A stretch of 64,000 bases of DNA from Cytophagales bacterium (GTDB lineage: Bacteria; Bacteroidota; Bacteroidia; Cytophagales; Cyclobacteriaceae). Where the stretch lies: contig JAWPMT010000001.1 in NCBI GenBank assembly GCA_033344775.1, positions 496,001 through 560,000 on the forward strand. The letters run 5' to 3'. Both the position numbers and the translations under genes were made by a program. Under the pieces are notes generated by a model. That model ran no database searches. It saw only the letters and a program-made list of their open reading frames with translations, and had not been told where the DNA came from. Positions 56,497 to 64,000 of the stretch are shown here, one piece after another (the stretch's first letter is position 1; each line of letters opens with the position of its first letter).

Positions 56497-57348
56497 ATGC
56501 AGGCTAAAGTTTCCTCAATTCAAAGGCTTTCTATATTGCTACTTGTATCCTCCCTCCTGACCTTATCTCATCAGACAAAAGCGCAAGTGAAATTTGAGGT
56601 AGGACGTGACCTGTTGATAGCGAATTATGATTGCAAAACGGATGTCGACGATTTGCATTCTGTGGCAGCATTTGCCACCCTCTTAAAAATGCCCCAATTC
56701 AAGAAGCTTAAGTATCACGCAGTGGCTGGCACCTATGGAACACAGGAAGGACTTTATGTTCCTCCCAATGATCTGTTTCAATTGGCTTTTGACAAAAATT
56801 GGTCGGATGCTCATGCCAATTTCCGGCAAGCTGTTTATAAGGTCAGAGATTTGGCCTTAAAAACTTTAAAAAAGAAGGGACACGTATGGTTTGCAGAAGG
56901 TGGACAGTCGGATTTTTCCGCCTCAGTAGTCGAGCATATTCAAAAAGAAATCACCGACTTTGAAATTCTGGCGCGCATTCACGTGGTGCAGCACAGTGAC
57001 TGGAATGAAGAGGTAACGACTCCTGAGAACTTAAAATACGTCAAAAATAATATCCAATACCACAAGATCCCTGATGGAAATGCTGTAGGAAATGGAACTC
57101 CCGGATTCCGTTCGGAAGAGGCCGTGAACTGGCAATCATCAGTAAATGATGAAGAGCTGATTGAAATCTGGAACCTTGCTATTGAACTGGGCAGTCAGTA
57201 CAATGGCAAGGAAGGACGCTATAACAATGAAGCTGTCGCAAAAGGAGGCCTGGATTTTTCAGACACCTGTGAAATCATGTTCATCCTGGGTTACAGTGAT
57301 TTAAAAGATGCCTCCGCATTTTTCGAAAAATTCGGCACTGCGCCTTGA
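56497..57348 (+). CDS. Exported nucleoside-hydrolase-like protein
   Basis: The 283-residue precursor has a signal peptide (MQAKVSSIQRLSILLLVSSLLTLSHQTKAQ). The start of the mature part, DLLIANYDCKTDVDDLHS, resembles the calcium-binding Asp cluster of the nucleoside hydrolase superfamily, with Asp45, Asp49, Asp51 and Asp52, although the spacing is not the canonical DxDxxxDD. YHAVAGTYGTQEG and HVWFAEGGQSDFSASV are in places where that fold has further active-site loops. It could hydrolyse a ribosyl compound in the periplasm, but a non-enzymatic relative is also possible. It is transcribed alone, divergent from the kinase. Confidence 0.6.
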   Translation: MQAKVSSIQRLSILLLVSSLLTLSHQTKAQVKFEVGRDLLIANYDCKTDVDDLHSVAAFATLLKMPQFKKLKYHAVAGTYGTQEGLYVPPNDLFQLAFDKNWSDAHANFRQAVYKVRDLALKTLKKKGHVWFAEGGQSDFSASVVEHIQKEITDFEILARIHVVQHSDWNEEVTTPENLKYVKNNIQYHKIPDGNAVGNGTPGFRSEEAVNWQSSVNDEELIEIWNLAIELGSQYNGKEGRYNNEAVAKGGLDFSDTCEIMFILGYSDLKDASAFFEKFGTAP

Positions 57349-57575
57349 TTCTTGATCTCCGATTGAATTAAATCGTCATTTACGATGTACCCCGAAATGC
57401 CATTTAGCTAAGGTCACTCCGCTTCCGCGTACGGCTGAGGGAGTCTTTGCTTAAATATGATATGTCTATTACTGACTCTCAAAGTTTCCATTAATGGAAT
57501 GACTTCTGTGAATAGAAATTTCAACCTTAGCTTCATGGCGTTGAAGGGTACCTGACCAAGGGGATTTGCTTTAAA

Positions 57576-60152
57576 TCACTCATCCCTCAGCGAATTCACC
57601 GGATCATCGGAAGCCGCCGAATAAGACCTGATACCAACACTCACGAAAGCCATAAAAATGGCAATCATTGCTGCAATCAGATAGATATCTATTCCAGGGC
57701 TCGTCCTGAATGCAAAATCTGCCAGAAACTGATTGGCTGAGTAATTGATGATTGGAACAGCAATTACCAGAGCAATGAATACCCACAGCAGAAAGCTTTT
57801 GGACAGGTGCATCGTGATTTGCTGAATCGTGGCTCCCATCACTTTCCGAATACCAATCTCTTTTCGTCTTCTGCGGATCAGGTAAGAAGCCAAAGCGAAC
57901 AATCCCAGAGTTGCTAACACAATCGCAATTAAGGCGAATGCCGTAGCAATCGACCCTATTTTCTCTTGCTCCCGATACAGATCATCATAGGCCCCATCCA
58001 AAAAGTAATAATTCAATGCGATGAACGAACCACTGTTAGACCAGGCTTCTTTAAGATAGTCAACCGTTTGCTCGGCCTGCCCCGGTTCATATCGGACCAA
58101 CAGATGCCACCCCGTTCCCTCTTTTCCCATGTTCCAGTGAATAATTGGCTCTATTTCATTCACTAAACCCTGATAGTGATAATCTTTGACCACCCCTACC
58201 ACCTGATAGGTTTCACCATCTCCACTCGGTTTGATACGCTTGTTGTTCAGGTCCGACCAACCATAAACTTCGTATGCACTTTCGTTGATCAATACCGATG
58301 TTGAGTCACTGGCCATTTCCGAATTGAGGTTTCGACCGATCACGATTTCCATTCCCAGCGCTTCCACCGCTTCTGCCGTGGTTGGTGCCTGGCGCATGTG
58401 TATTTCGTTGTTGGCATCGGCTACATCCTGAAAGGAATTGTAATTTTCGTTGTAAGAACCCGGCGCCATTTGCATCTGGGCTGCCTGCTTTATAAAACTT
58501 TGATTGCGTGCTTCTTGTTGCAATCGCTTGATGGCCTGCTCACCTTTTTCCCAGGATGAAAACGAAGAATAATCCAGACTAACAACAATGATTTCATCCG
58601 TCTGAATATTGAGGTTTTGAGACTTCATGAATGCGATTTGCCGCCAGATCACGATAGTTCCCGCTATCAGAACAATAGAAGCTACATATTGAAGTATGAT
58701 CAACACTTTTTGAACCAGCATCTTATTAGATCCTCTTTGTGAATCACCTTTCAAAGCATTGGAGACCTGACTTCCGATGAGATAGGCGGATGGATAAAGT
58801 GCAGTGATCATACCAAGAACAATGGCCAGGAGGATCAACACAGGAAACAATGACAATAATTCTGTCATAGAACTACTGATACCCAAATCAAAATACTGGT
58901 TCACAAGCGGAATCGAAAAATAAGAAAAAACAAAAGCTACCAGAATAGCCAGGCAACAGATCATAACTGATTCTATGGTGAATTGCCAGATCAGCTCCTT
59001 CCTTCTGGAACCCATTACCTTCCTTATGGCCACTTCTTTTACCCTATTCAGTGACTGTGCGGTTGACAAGTTGACAAAGTTGATGAATGCGATGAATGAA
59101 ATCGCCAACGCAATGATCAACAGCAAGGTTCTGACACTCGCTTGTCCTGCAAATTCCGCATAAAAATCATTGAACGAGACTGGATAAAATACTGCTGGAT
59201 TTCCTGCAGGCAGAAAATTGGCTACACTGACCTGGTTCAGCTTGTCTTGGATCATGGAAGGTGTTACTCCTTCCCGAAGTTCTACGAAAGCCGTCATGAA
59301 CGTATTGTGCCAGTCACCTGCTTCATCAAGCCAGGCAGGCCGATGATGCTCCCAGGAAGTCAACACTTCAAACTCCAGACTTGAATTGGATGGAAAATCA
59401 TTGACGACCGCCCCAACAATGTATTGGTTTTCACCATCAGCTGTCGTAAGCACCTGCCCCACTGCTTCTTCATAACCAAAAAACGACTGAGCTACAGTCA
59501 TGGATATGACGATGTGATCTTTGGATTTTAAAGCCTCATGGAGATCACCCTCCAAAACCTGAAAAGTCAACATGTCGGCCAGGTCCGCATCCACATAAGT
59601 AAATCGATAATTGAGTTTCTTCTCTTCATGGGTAAGCCATTTACGATGTGGAGAAAAAAACCTGGAAGCACGTACAACTTCCGGAAGGTCTTCCTTCAAT
59701 TTTTCGGCAGCAGGCGTTCGTGTTTGATAATAGCTCCCATAGGCTTCCGTGTTCTCTGCCAGAAAATAGAGGTTGTCCTTTTTGACATGGAAGGAATCAA
59801 ATGAATTTTCGTAATCCACCACTCGGTAGAGTATAATAGATGCCGCTAATCCAAGTGACAACCCTAATAAGTTGATCAGGCTGTAGTTACGGTACTTTAG
59901 TAAATTCCGGTAACCGATTTTTAGGTGATTGTTAATCATGATGTAAGTTTTTGACCGTTGAAAAAAAGGCTTGAACAGATACGGTCGCAACAATTGAAAG
60001 CAGTCCCTATAAAAAAGCAATCTGGCCATGAAGACCGAGCGCGTTTCCAGGCGATCTTCATAGATCTCATGGAGATCACCGATCATGTGTTCAACCAGTT
60101 CTGGCACCCACACCCTGGACAGCCACTTTAATGGCCATTTCGGAGTATTCAT
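57576..60152 (-). CDS. FtsX-type ABC permease with N-terminal prefix domain 2
   Basis: The 858-residue protein is a paralogue of the permease at 49651-52281. Prefix domain at about 1-70 (KWLSRVWVPELVEHMIGDLHEIYEDRLETRSVFMARLLFYRDCFQLLRPYLF), then INNHLKIGYRNLLKYRNYSLINLLGLSLGL, periplasmic core and helices with LNRVKEVAIRKVMGSRRKELIWQFTIES, and a second set with RRRRKEIGIRKVMGATIQQITMHLSKSFLLW. It ends SLRDE, as does the Bacteroidota family. It begins three bases after its padR gene. ATPase partner and substrate are not encoded here. Confidence 0.92.
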   Translation of the reverse strand: MNTPKWPLKWLSRVWVPELVEHMIGDLHEIYEDRLETRSVFMARLLFYRDCFQLLRPYLFKPFFQRSKTYIMINNHLKIGYRNLLKYRNYSLINLLGLSLGLAASIILYRVVDYENSFDSFHVKKDNLYFLAENTEAYGSYYQTRTPAAEKLKEDLPEVVRASRFFSPHRKWLTHEEKKLNYRFTYVDADLADMLTFQVLEGDLHEALKSKDHIVISMTVAQSFFGYEEAVGQVLTTADGENQYIVGAVVNDFPSNSSLEFEVLTSWEHHRPAWLDEAGDWHNTFMTAFVELREGVTPSMIQDKLNQVSVANFLPAGNPAVFYPVSFNDFYAEFAGQASVRTLLLIIALAISFIAFINFVNLSTAQSLNRVKEVAIRKVMGSRRKELIWQFTIESVMICCLAILVAFVFSYFSIPLVNQYFDLGISSSMTELLSLFPVLILLAIVLGMITALYPSAYLIGSQVSNALKGDSQRGSNKMLVQKVLIILQYVASIVLIAGTIVIWRQIAFMKSQNLNIQTDEIIVVSLDYSSFSSWEKGEQAIKRLQQEARNQSFIKQAAQMQMAPGSYNENYNSFQDVADANNEIHMRQAPTTAEAVEALGMEIVIGRNLNSEMASDSTSVLINESAYEVYGWSDLNNKRIKPSGDGETYQVVGVVKDYHYQGLVNEIEPIIHWNMGKEGTGWHLLVRYEPGQAEQTVDYLKEAWSNSGSFIALNYYFLDGAYDDLYREQEKIGSIATAFALIAIVLATLGLFALASYLIRRRRKEIGIRKVMGATIQQITMHLSKSFLLWVFIALVIAVPIINYSANQFLADFAFRTSPGIDIYLIAAMIAIFMAFVSVGIRSYSAASDDPVNSLRDE

Positions 60153-60155
60153 TGC

Positions 60156-60491
60156 CTACTTATTGAGGTCCAATACAACTTGCGGAATGGCAGACCAAAG
60201 TTGTGACCTAACATCACGGATCTCTTCCAGCGTCTGCACACCAATGGGAGATATCTGATAATAGCGTTTCCGCTTCCCTCCTCTTTTTTGTGTGGGCTCA
60301 CCCAATCTGGAATCAATGAAGCCTTTGTCTTCCAGTCGTTTGAAAGCAGTTTGTAAAGCTCCGATGCTGATCCCTCGATTCAATCGGGTTTCCATCTCAT
60401 TTTTGATGGCTACTCCGTATGCATCTTCATGCAATGCTGCTATAGTCAGCAAAACCAATTCCTCAAATTCACCTAGTTGGGACTTCCTCAT
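60156..60491 (-). CDS. PadR-family transcriptional regulator 2
   Basis: The ATG at 60491 (MRKSQLGEFEELVLLTIAAL) is preferred to a TTG eight codons upstream because it matches the N-terminus of the other PadR protein; 111 residues. Winged helix: EDAYGVAIKNEME, SIGALQTAFKRLEDKGFIDS and the basic wing KRGGKRKRYYQISPIGVQTL. Its stop is three bases before the permease start. Tandem motifs at 60549-60594 are probable operators. Confidence 0.92.
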   Translation of the reverse strand: MRKSQLGEFEELVLLTIAALHEDAYGVAIKNEMETRLNRGISIGALQTAFKRLEDKGFIDSRLGEPTQKRGGKRKRYYQISPIGVQTLEEIRDVRSQLWSAIPQVVLDLNK

Positions 60492-60803
60492 GTCACACGT
60501 TTTCGTATCTGACAAACGATTAATTTCTCAATAGTAGTTTTAATCCGATTAAATTCCTAATCGCAGTTAATATATTTAATTCCAATTTGCAGTTTTAATG
60601 CATGTCTAGCCAAAATGTTCTGTTCTTTTTCATTGATAGATCAGGAAAAGCACGCAAAAGAGATTCCTTGGTCAGGCAACTTGAAATTTTCTAGCTTCTT
60701 TCGGAGTTTTATGCCATAATATTCTAGGGTGACGTGCTTATTAGGGCATATTCTAAGCATTCGTTTTCCCTTGAATTAATAACCATTGCCAATACAATTA
60801 CTA
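60492..60803. other. 312-base intergenic region before padR 2
   Basis: No gene is seen. The part nearest padR 2 holds the tandem operator-like motifs at 60549-60594. The remainder, toward the small helical gene, shows only a weak inverted TATGCC / GGGCATA pair (about 60710-60762) with a loop too long to interpret. Confidence 0.4.
60549..60594 (-). promoter_or_regulatory. Tandem operator-like repeats before padR 2
   Basis: Read on the minus strand, AACTGCAAATTGGAATTAAA (60594-60575) and AACTGCGATTAGGAATTTAA (60568-60549) match at 16 of 20 positions and are 26 bases apart. The core TGCAAAyyGGAA is the one seen twice before padR 1, in the same orientation to the gene. Confidence 0.55.
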
Positions 60804-61277
60804 CTAAATCCTTAGTTCCTCAATTTCTTCTTGATAGTCAAATTGCAGGTCTTCGTGTAAGCCACTGATGGCTTTTTCGAGTTTGATGAGCTGTCGGTTA
60901 TAGAGGTTGGATAAGGCTGTACTTCTGGCAAAGGACACTCCAGTGTCTTTCAGGGTGCTGCAAAAATGAATAAGTAGTGCGATCTCCGTTTCTTTCTTCT
61001 TCGAGTATTTGATGAACTTTTGGGTGATCCTCAGGGTCTTCCGAATGGACTTTTTGGCGTAATAGAGATTGCTATGCAGGTCACTGAGCCCCTCCTCTAT
61101 CTCTTCTTTGGCCATTGAGATATAGCCTTCCTCATAGTCTGCTTCAAACAACAGGTAATGCAGCAATTCTTTGTTTTCCAGTTTGTATTTGGCCATGCGC
61201 AGAATGATCTCATGAAGTTGCTCTTCCGGTAGTTGTTTGAGCTCTTTCTTAATTTCCGTGATCGTGGCTGCTTTCAT
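60804..61277 (-). CDS. 157-aa helical protein, possibly DUF6155 family
   Basis: The 157-residue protein is entirely helical, with MKAATITEIKKELKQLPEEQLHEIILRMAKYKLENKELLHYLLF at the start. A charged middle contains YAKKSIRKTLRITQKFIKYSKKKETEIALLIHFC. I tentatively recall this start from the DUF6155 group of Bacteroidota, whose function is unknown; the assignment is not secure. No signal peptide or membrane helix, so it is cytoplasmic. It is transcribed alone, divergent from the cupin gene across a 261-base gap containing a REP-like hairpin. Confidence 0.65.
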   Translation of the reverse strand: MKAATITEIKKELKQLPEEQLHEIILRMAKYKLENKELLHYLLFEADYEEGYISMAKEEIEEGLSDLHSNLYYAKKSIRKTLRITQKFIKYSKKKETEIALLIHFCSTLKDTGVSFARSTALSNLYNRQLIKLEKAISGLHEDLQFDYQEEIEELRI

Positions 61278-61385
61278 GAGAGCAATATTAGCCGATTAAT
61301 GGTATTGAGTAGAATATCTGTTGTTTTAGTAACCCGGATTTGAAACGGAAAAAGTTGACTGAAAACCAAGATAAAGAAGAGCATG

Positions 61386-61430
61386 TCACATTGAGCCTGC
61401 CTTGTTGGCAGACAGACTCGTCAAAATGTG
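61386..61430. repeat. REP-like hairpin
   Basis: An inner stem CTGCC (61397-61401) / GGCAG (61407-61411) with loop TTGTT is enclosed by outer pairs CACATT (61387-61392) / AATGTG (61425-61430). The composition resembles short intergenic palindromes common in Bacteroidota. It differs from the TTGAGATTCC type at 76-217 and 4596-4757. Confidence 0.45.
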
Positions 61431-61538
61431 TAATATTAGGATTTGAAAGGCCCGGGGACGCTCAGTTAAATAACATTCATGGGTCTTTTTTAGTCTACCG
61501 GAATTCTTCTGATCGAATACACAAACTATTCACTATCC

Positions 61539-61934
61539 ATGAAATACCTAACCACTACCCTATTCTGCCTGATCTTGATGTCCTTATCTTTATCAGCACA
61601 ACAATCCTCATCACCAACCATGAACAGCGCATTTTTTTCCATTGACCAATTGGAAAAGGAATTACAAGACTCTGGCAGACCCTGGTTGCCTTTCTTGCAG
61701 GGGGAAAATGTACTTGCTGGTTTATACTTCCTGAACGCAGGTAGCGAGGACAATCAACAACCTCATGAAACGGATGAAATCTATTACGTCCTCAGCGGAG
61801 CAGCCATGTTTGAGGTAGATGATGAAAAACGCCCTGTCAAAGCAGGCGACGTGTTATTCGTGAAAGCGGATATCAATCATCGGTTCTACGATATTGAGGA
61901 AGACTTGAAGCTTTTGGTATTTTTTGATCAGTAA
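61539..61934 (+). CDS. Exported cupin-domain protein
   Basis: The 131-residue precursor has a signal peptide (MKYLTTTLFCLILMSLSLSAQ). A single cupin_2 barrel follows at about 60-130: QQPHETDEIYYVLSGAAMFEVDDEKRPVKAGDVLFVKADINHRFYDI, with His and Glu ligands in motif 1 (HETDE) and His in motif 2 (INHRF). Such small cupins bind a metal and may be sugar- or quercetin-type dioxygenase relatives or sensors; the substrate cannot be told. Convergent with the hybrid kinase gene, nine bases apart. Confidence 0.85.
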   Translation: MKYLTTTLFCLILMSLSLSAQQSSSPTMNSAFFSIDQLEKELQDSGRPWLPFLQGENVLAGLYFLNAGSEDNQQPHETDEIYYVLSGAAMFEVDDEKRPVKAGDVLFVKADINHRFYDIEEDLKLLVFFDQ

Positions 61935-61943
61935 GGAAAAACC

Positions 61944-64000
61944 TTATGCCCTGGCCTTTTCTTCCATCAATGCCTGATACTTCTGCAAGATGAAATATAG
62001 CTCGTCCGGCTTAAACGGTTTCGATACAAAATCATCCATGCCACTGGCAATGATCTTGTCGTGGACATTAGAGTAGATGTCCGCAGATAAGGCCACAATC
62101 GGAATGTCCTGATTGCTGTCTCTCTTTTCTCTGATGGTCCTGGTCACCTCGTACCCATCCATTTCAGGCATCTGAATGTCCAGCAAGATTAGGTTAAAGG
62201 TTTGTTGTTCGATAATCTCAAGCGCTTCTTTTCCACCTTCGACACTATGATAAGCCACTTGCCACTTCTGCAGGAACTGCTCAAGTACTACGCGATTCAT
62301 CACATTGTCATCGACCACCAATACATGCAAGTCTTCCAATGGCAGGTATTCGATCTCTTCTTTGCTTCGTCGAGCAGCATCCTGGTCCTTGATCTTCTCA
62401 AAGTTCAGACAAAATGAGAATTTGGACCCTTTACCCAATTCACTCTCCACTCGAATGTTGCTATCTTGTAATTCTAGCAAGCGCTTGCTGATGGTCAAGC
62501 CTAATCCGGTTCCTCCGAATTTACGTGTAGTACTTGAGGTTGCCTGAGTGAAGGTCTCAAAAATGGCTTCCAGTTTATCCTGTGGAATCCCTACACCGGT
62601 ATCGGAAACTTCAAAACACAATTCGATCGACTTTTCATTCTCGGATTCTGTGAAGATCCTAAGCACTACCTCACCTTCATTGGTAAACTTGATGGCGTTG
62701 CTAATCAGGTTGTTGAGTACCTGCGATAACCTTCCCGGATCTCCTTGCAAATAGCGATCTATGCCATTGGCAATATTGACTTGAAAGTCGATGGTTTTTT
62801 CCTGTGCCTTAGACTGAAACAGCACATTGATGTTATGGATCAGGTGAGGGAAATCGAATTCTGCATTTTCCAACTGAATCTTTCCTGATTCGATCTTATT
62901 CAGGTCCAGGATATCATTGATCAGTTGAACCAGGCTGTCTGCTGCGTATTTGAGGCTATTCAGATTTTCCAGCTGTCCTTTATTTTGGTTCTCTTCCAAC
63001 AAAAGATGTGTGGTACCGATGATCGCATTCATCGGAGTACGTATCTCGTGGCTCATCACCGAAAGGAATTCTGACTTGGTTTTGGCCGCCTGTTCCGCTT
63101 CACCCTTGGCTTTTTCAAGTTGATCATTCTGGACTTTCAACTCTCTCGTTCGAGCCACAACCTCTTTTTCCAGCTCTTCTTTTTGCTGAGTTTCGAGTTC
63201 GGTGCGCTTTTTATACTCATCCAGTAATTGCCCCTGTGCTTCTCGTTTTTCGGCTTCAATCAGGCGCATTCGCTTTCCTAATCCAAGAGAGAAAAACAAG
63301 ATCTCTGCCGTAAACCCTACTCGTGCAAAATTACCCCAGGTCTCACCCGAATCCCAGATAAATATATCGACCATCGCTCCTAATGCCATCACCACACTGC
63401 CTAATACCAGATAGTTGACCATCTTGTGCTTAGAAAATGTAATGGCAATGGTCGCGAGGAACAAGGCCACAATATCAATGAACACGACAATGCGCAACAT
63501 GTCCATGATCAGCCTCATATCAAAAGTCGCCGTGTAGACACTGATAGAGACAAAGAAAAGGATGAGGTTTCCTATGGCCAGGTTTCTTAACACCTTATCC
63601 CAAAAGGGCACGGTTTTCGGTGTTTCCAGAAATTCCTTTAAAAACATGTAATAGCCAAGTGGCGCGAGGTAGAGCACATTGATGAAATAACTTGACAGCA
63701 ATGGCTTTTCCGTAAGGATGAGCTCCCTTATCGTCCCTTCTACCATCAGATAAAAGATGGCGATAGACATTAAATACAGACTATATCCCAGTCCTGCCCG
63801 ATCCCGGAAATACAGGAAGACCAACAGGTTATAGAGCACCATGATCCACAGGAACCCCTGAAACAGCATATTGAAGATGTACCGATCTGTATATTCTTCC
63901 AACATCCGGAAGGGACTCTTCAACTGAAACAACTCAAAATTGTGTTCGTGGATCTCCTGGGTGATCTTGAAATAGATATTTTTCTCTACACCATAAGGAA
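61944..64000 (-). CDS. Hybrid sensor histidine kinase (7TMR-DISM type), N-terminus beyond the window
   Basis: The frame stays open to the right edge; a TTG at 63932 is not the true start, because codons upstream encode sensible protein (VEKNIYFKITQEIHEHNFELF). About 684 residues are visible. Membrane part: FNMLFQGFLWIMVLYNLLVFLYFRDRAGLGYSLYLM and further helices typical of the seven-helix DISM domain, which normally follows an extracytoplasmic carbohydrate-binding-like domain now cut off. Then a coiled coil and kinase core: H-box VMSHEIRTPMNAIIG, N-box LNNLISNAIKFTNEG, G1 SDTGVGI, G2 FGGTGLGLTIS. A receiver domain closes the protein (VVDDNVMNRVV, phosphorylated Asp in LILLDIQMPEMDGYE, Lys in DDFVSKPF). 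An output partner is not in the window. Confidence 0.9.
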   Translation of the reverse strand, partial: PYGVEKNIYFKITQEIHEHNFELFQLKSPFRMLEEYTDRYIFNMLFQGFLWIMVLYNLLVFLYFRDRAGLGYSLYLMSIAIFYLMVEGTIRELILTEKPLLSSYFINVLYLAPLGYYMFLKEFLETPKTVPFWDKVLRNLAIGNLILFFVSISVYTATFDMRLIMDMLRIVVFIDIVALFLATIAITFSKHKMVNYLVLGSVVMALGAMVDIFIWDSGETWGNFARVGFTAEILFFSLGLGKRMRLIEAEKREAQGQLLDEYKKRTELETQQKEELEKEVVARTRELKVQNDQLEKAKGEAEQAAKTKSEFLSVMSHEIRTPMNAIIGTTHLLLEENQNKGQLENLNSLKYAADSLVQLINDILDLNKIESGKIQLENAEFDFPHLIHNINVLFQSKAQEKTIDFQVNIANGIDRYLQGDPGRLSQVLNNLISNAIKFTNEGEVVLRIFTESENEKSIELCFEVSDTGVGIPQDKLEAIFETFTQATSSTTRKFGGTGLGLTISKRLLELQDSNIRVESELGKGSKFSFCLNFEKIKDQDAARRSKEEIEYLPLEDLHVLVVDDNVMNRVVLEQFLQKWQVAYHSVEGGKEALEIIEQQTFNLILLDIQMPEMDGYEVTRTIREKRDSNQDIPIVALSADIYSNVHDKIIASGMDDFVSKPFKPDELYFILQKYQALMEEKARA

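Noticed and set aside
63932-64000. TTG at 63932 as the start of the hybrid kinase
   Set aside because: The frame has no stop between it and the window edge, and the extra codons read as continuous protein leading into the membrane domain, so the gene continues outside the window.

Overview
The window looks like a chromosomal segment of a marine or soil Bacteroidota (Cytophagales-like). The evidence is a TonB-dependent receptor, TPR sensor kinases, PadR-controlled FtsX-type permeases with a prefix domain, a clade II (Sec-type) nosZ cluster, lipoprotein signals of the C-S/G-rich kind, and almost no Shine-Dalgarno sequences. Lineage is inferred from these families; no rRNA or tRNA gene is visible.

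Region 1 (1-21.4 kb, all +) is the accessory part: seven very large or unfamiliar genes in a row. Two are tandem paralogous fibre-like proteins. Each has a shared head domain, a tectonin/beta-propeller-like part, a repetitive beta shaft and a C-terminal S74 self-cleaving chaperone. They are followed by a 1235-aa protein, two mainly helical proteins, a 1364-aa DUF6603-like protein and a 719-aa protein. None has a recognisable signal peptide, and no phage head, terminase, sheath, tube or baseplate gene is seen. This is the best candidate for an undescribed system. Both fibre genes are preceded by REP-like repeat doublets and by a duplicated leader with a Bacteroidota-type promoter. A stand-alone lipoprotein gene closes the region.

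Region 2 (22.4-32.8 kb, all -) is sensory. A four-gene operon reads YfiR-like protein, methyl-accepting chemotaxis protein, TonB receptor, then a TPR protein with a phosphoacceptor domain but no kinase ATPase domain. It is followed upstream by a TPR histidine kinase and its response regulator.

Region 3 (33-41.7 kb, all -) holds a MacB/FtsX-type permease, a large exported BNR/sortilin-like propeller protein, an aldo/keto reductase fused to a RidA domain, and an APC-family permease whose stop overlaps the start of the fusion gene.

Region 4 (41.8-49.1 kb, all -) is a compact nitrous oxide reduction operon: Rrf2 regulator, cytochrome c lipoprotein, fasciclin lipoprotein, nosZ, a nosL fusion, nosD, nosF, nosY. 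Two related inverted repeats, one before the regulator and one before the cytochrome gene, look like operators of the Rrf2 protein. No nitrite or NO reductase gene is present here.

Region 5 (49.3-64 kb) contains two PadR-permease modules in opposite orientation, with a shared operator-like motif. Around them lie a small cytochrome c, an AraC-type regulator with membrane segments, a histidine kinase/response regulator pair, a nucleoside-hydrolase-like exported protein, a small helical protein, a cupin, and a hybrid histidine kinase whose N-terminus runs off the right edge. No CRISPR array, insertion sequence or tRNA was seen.
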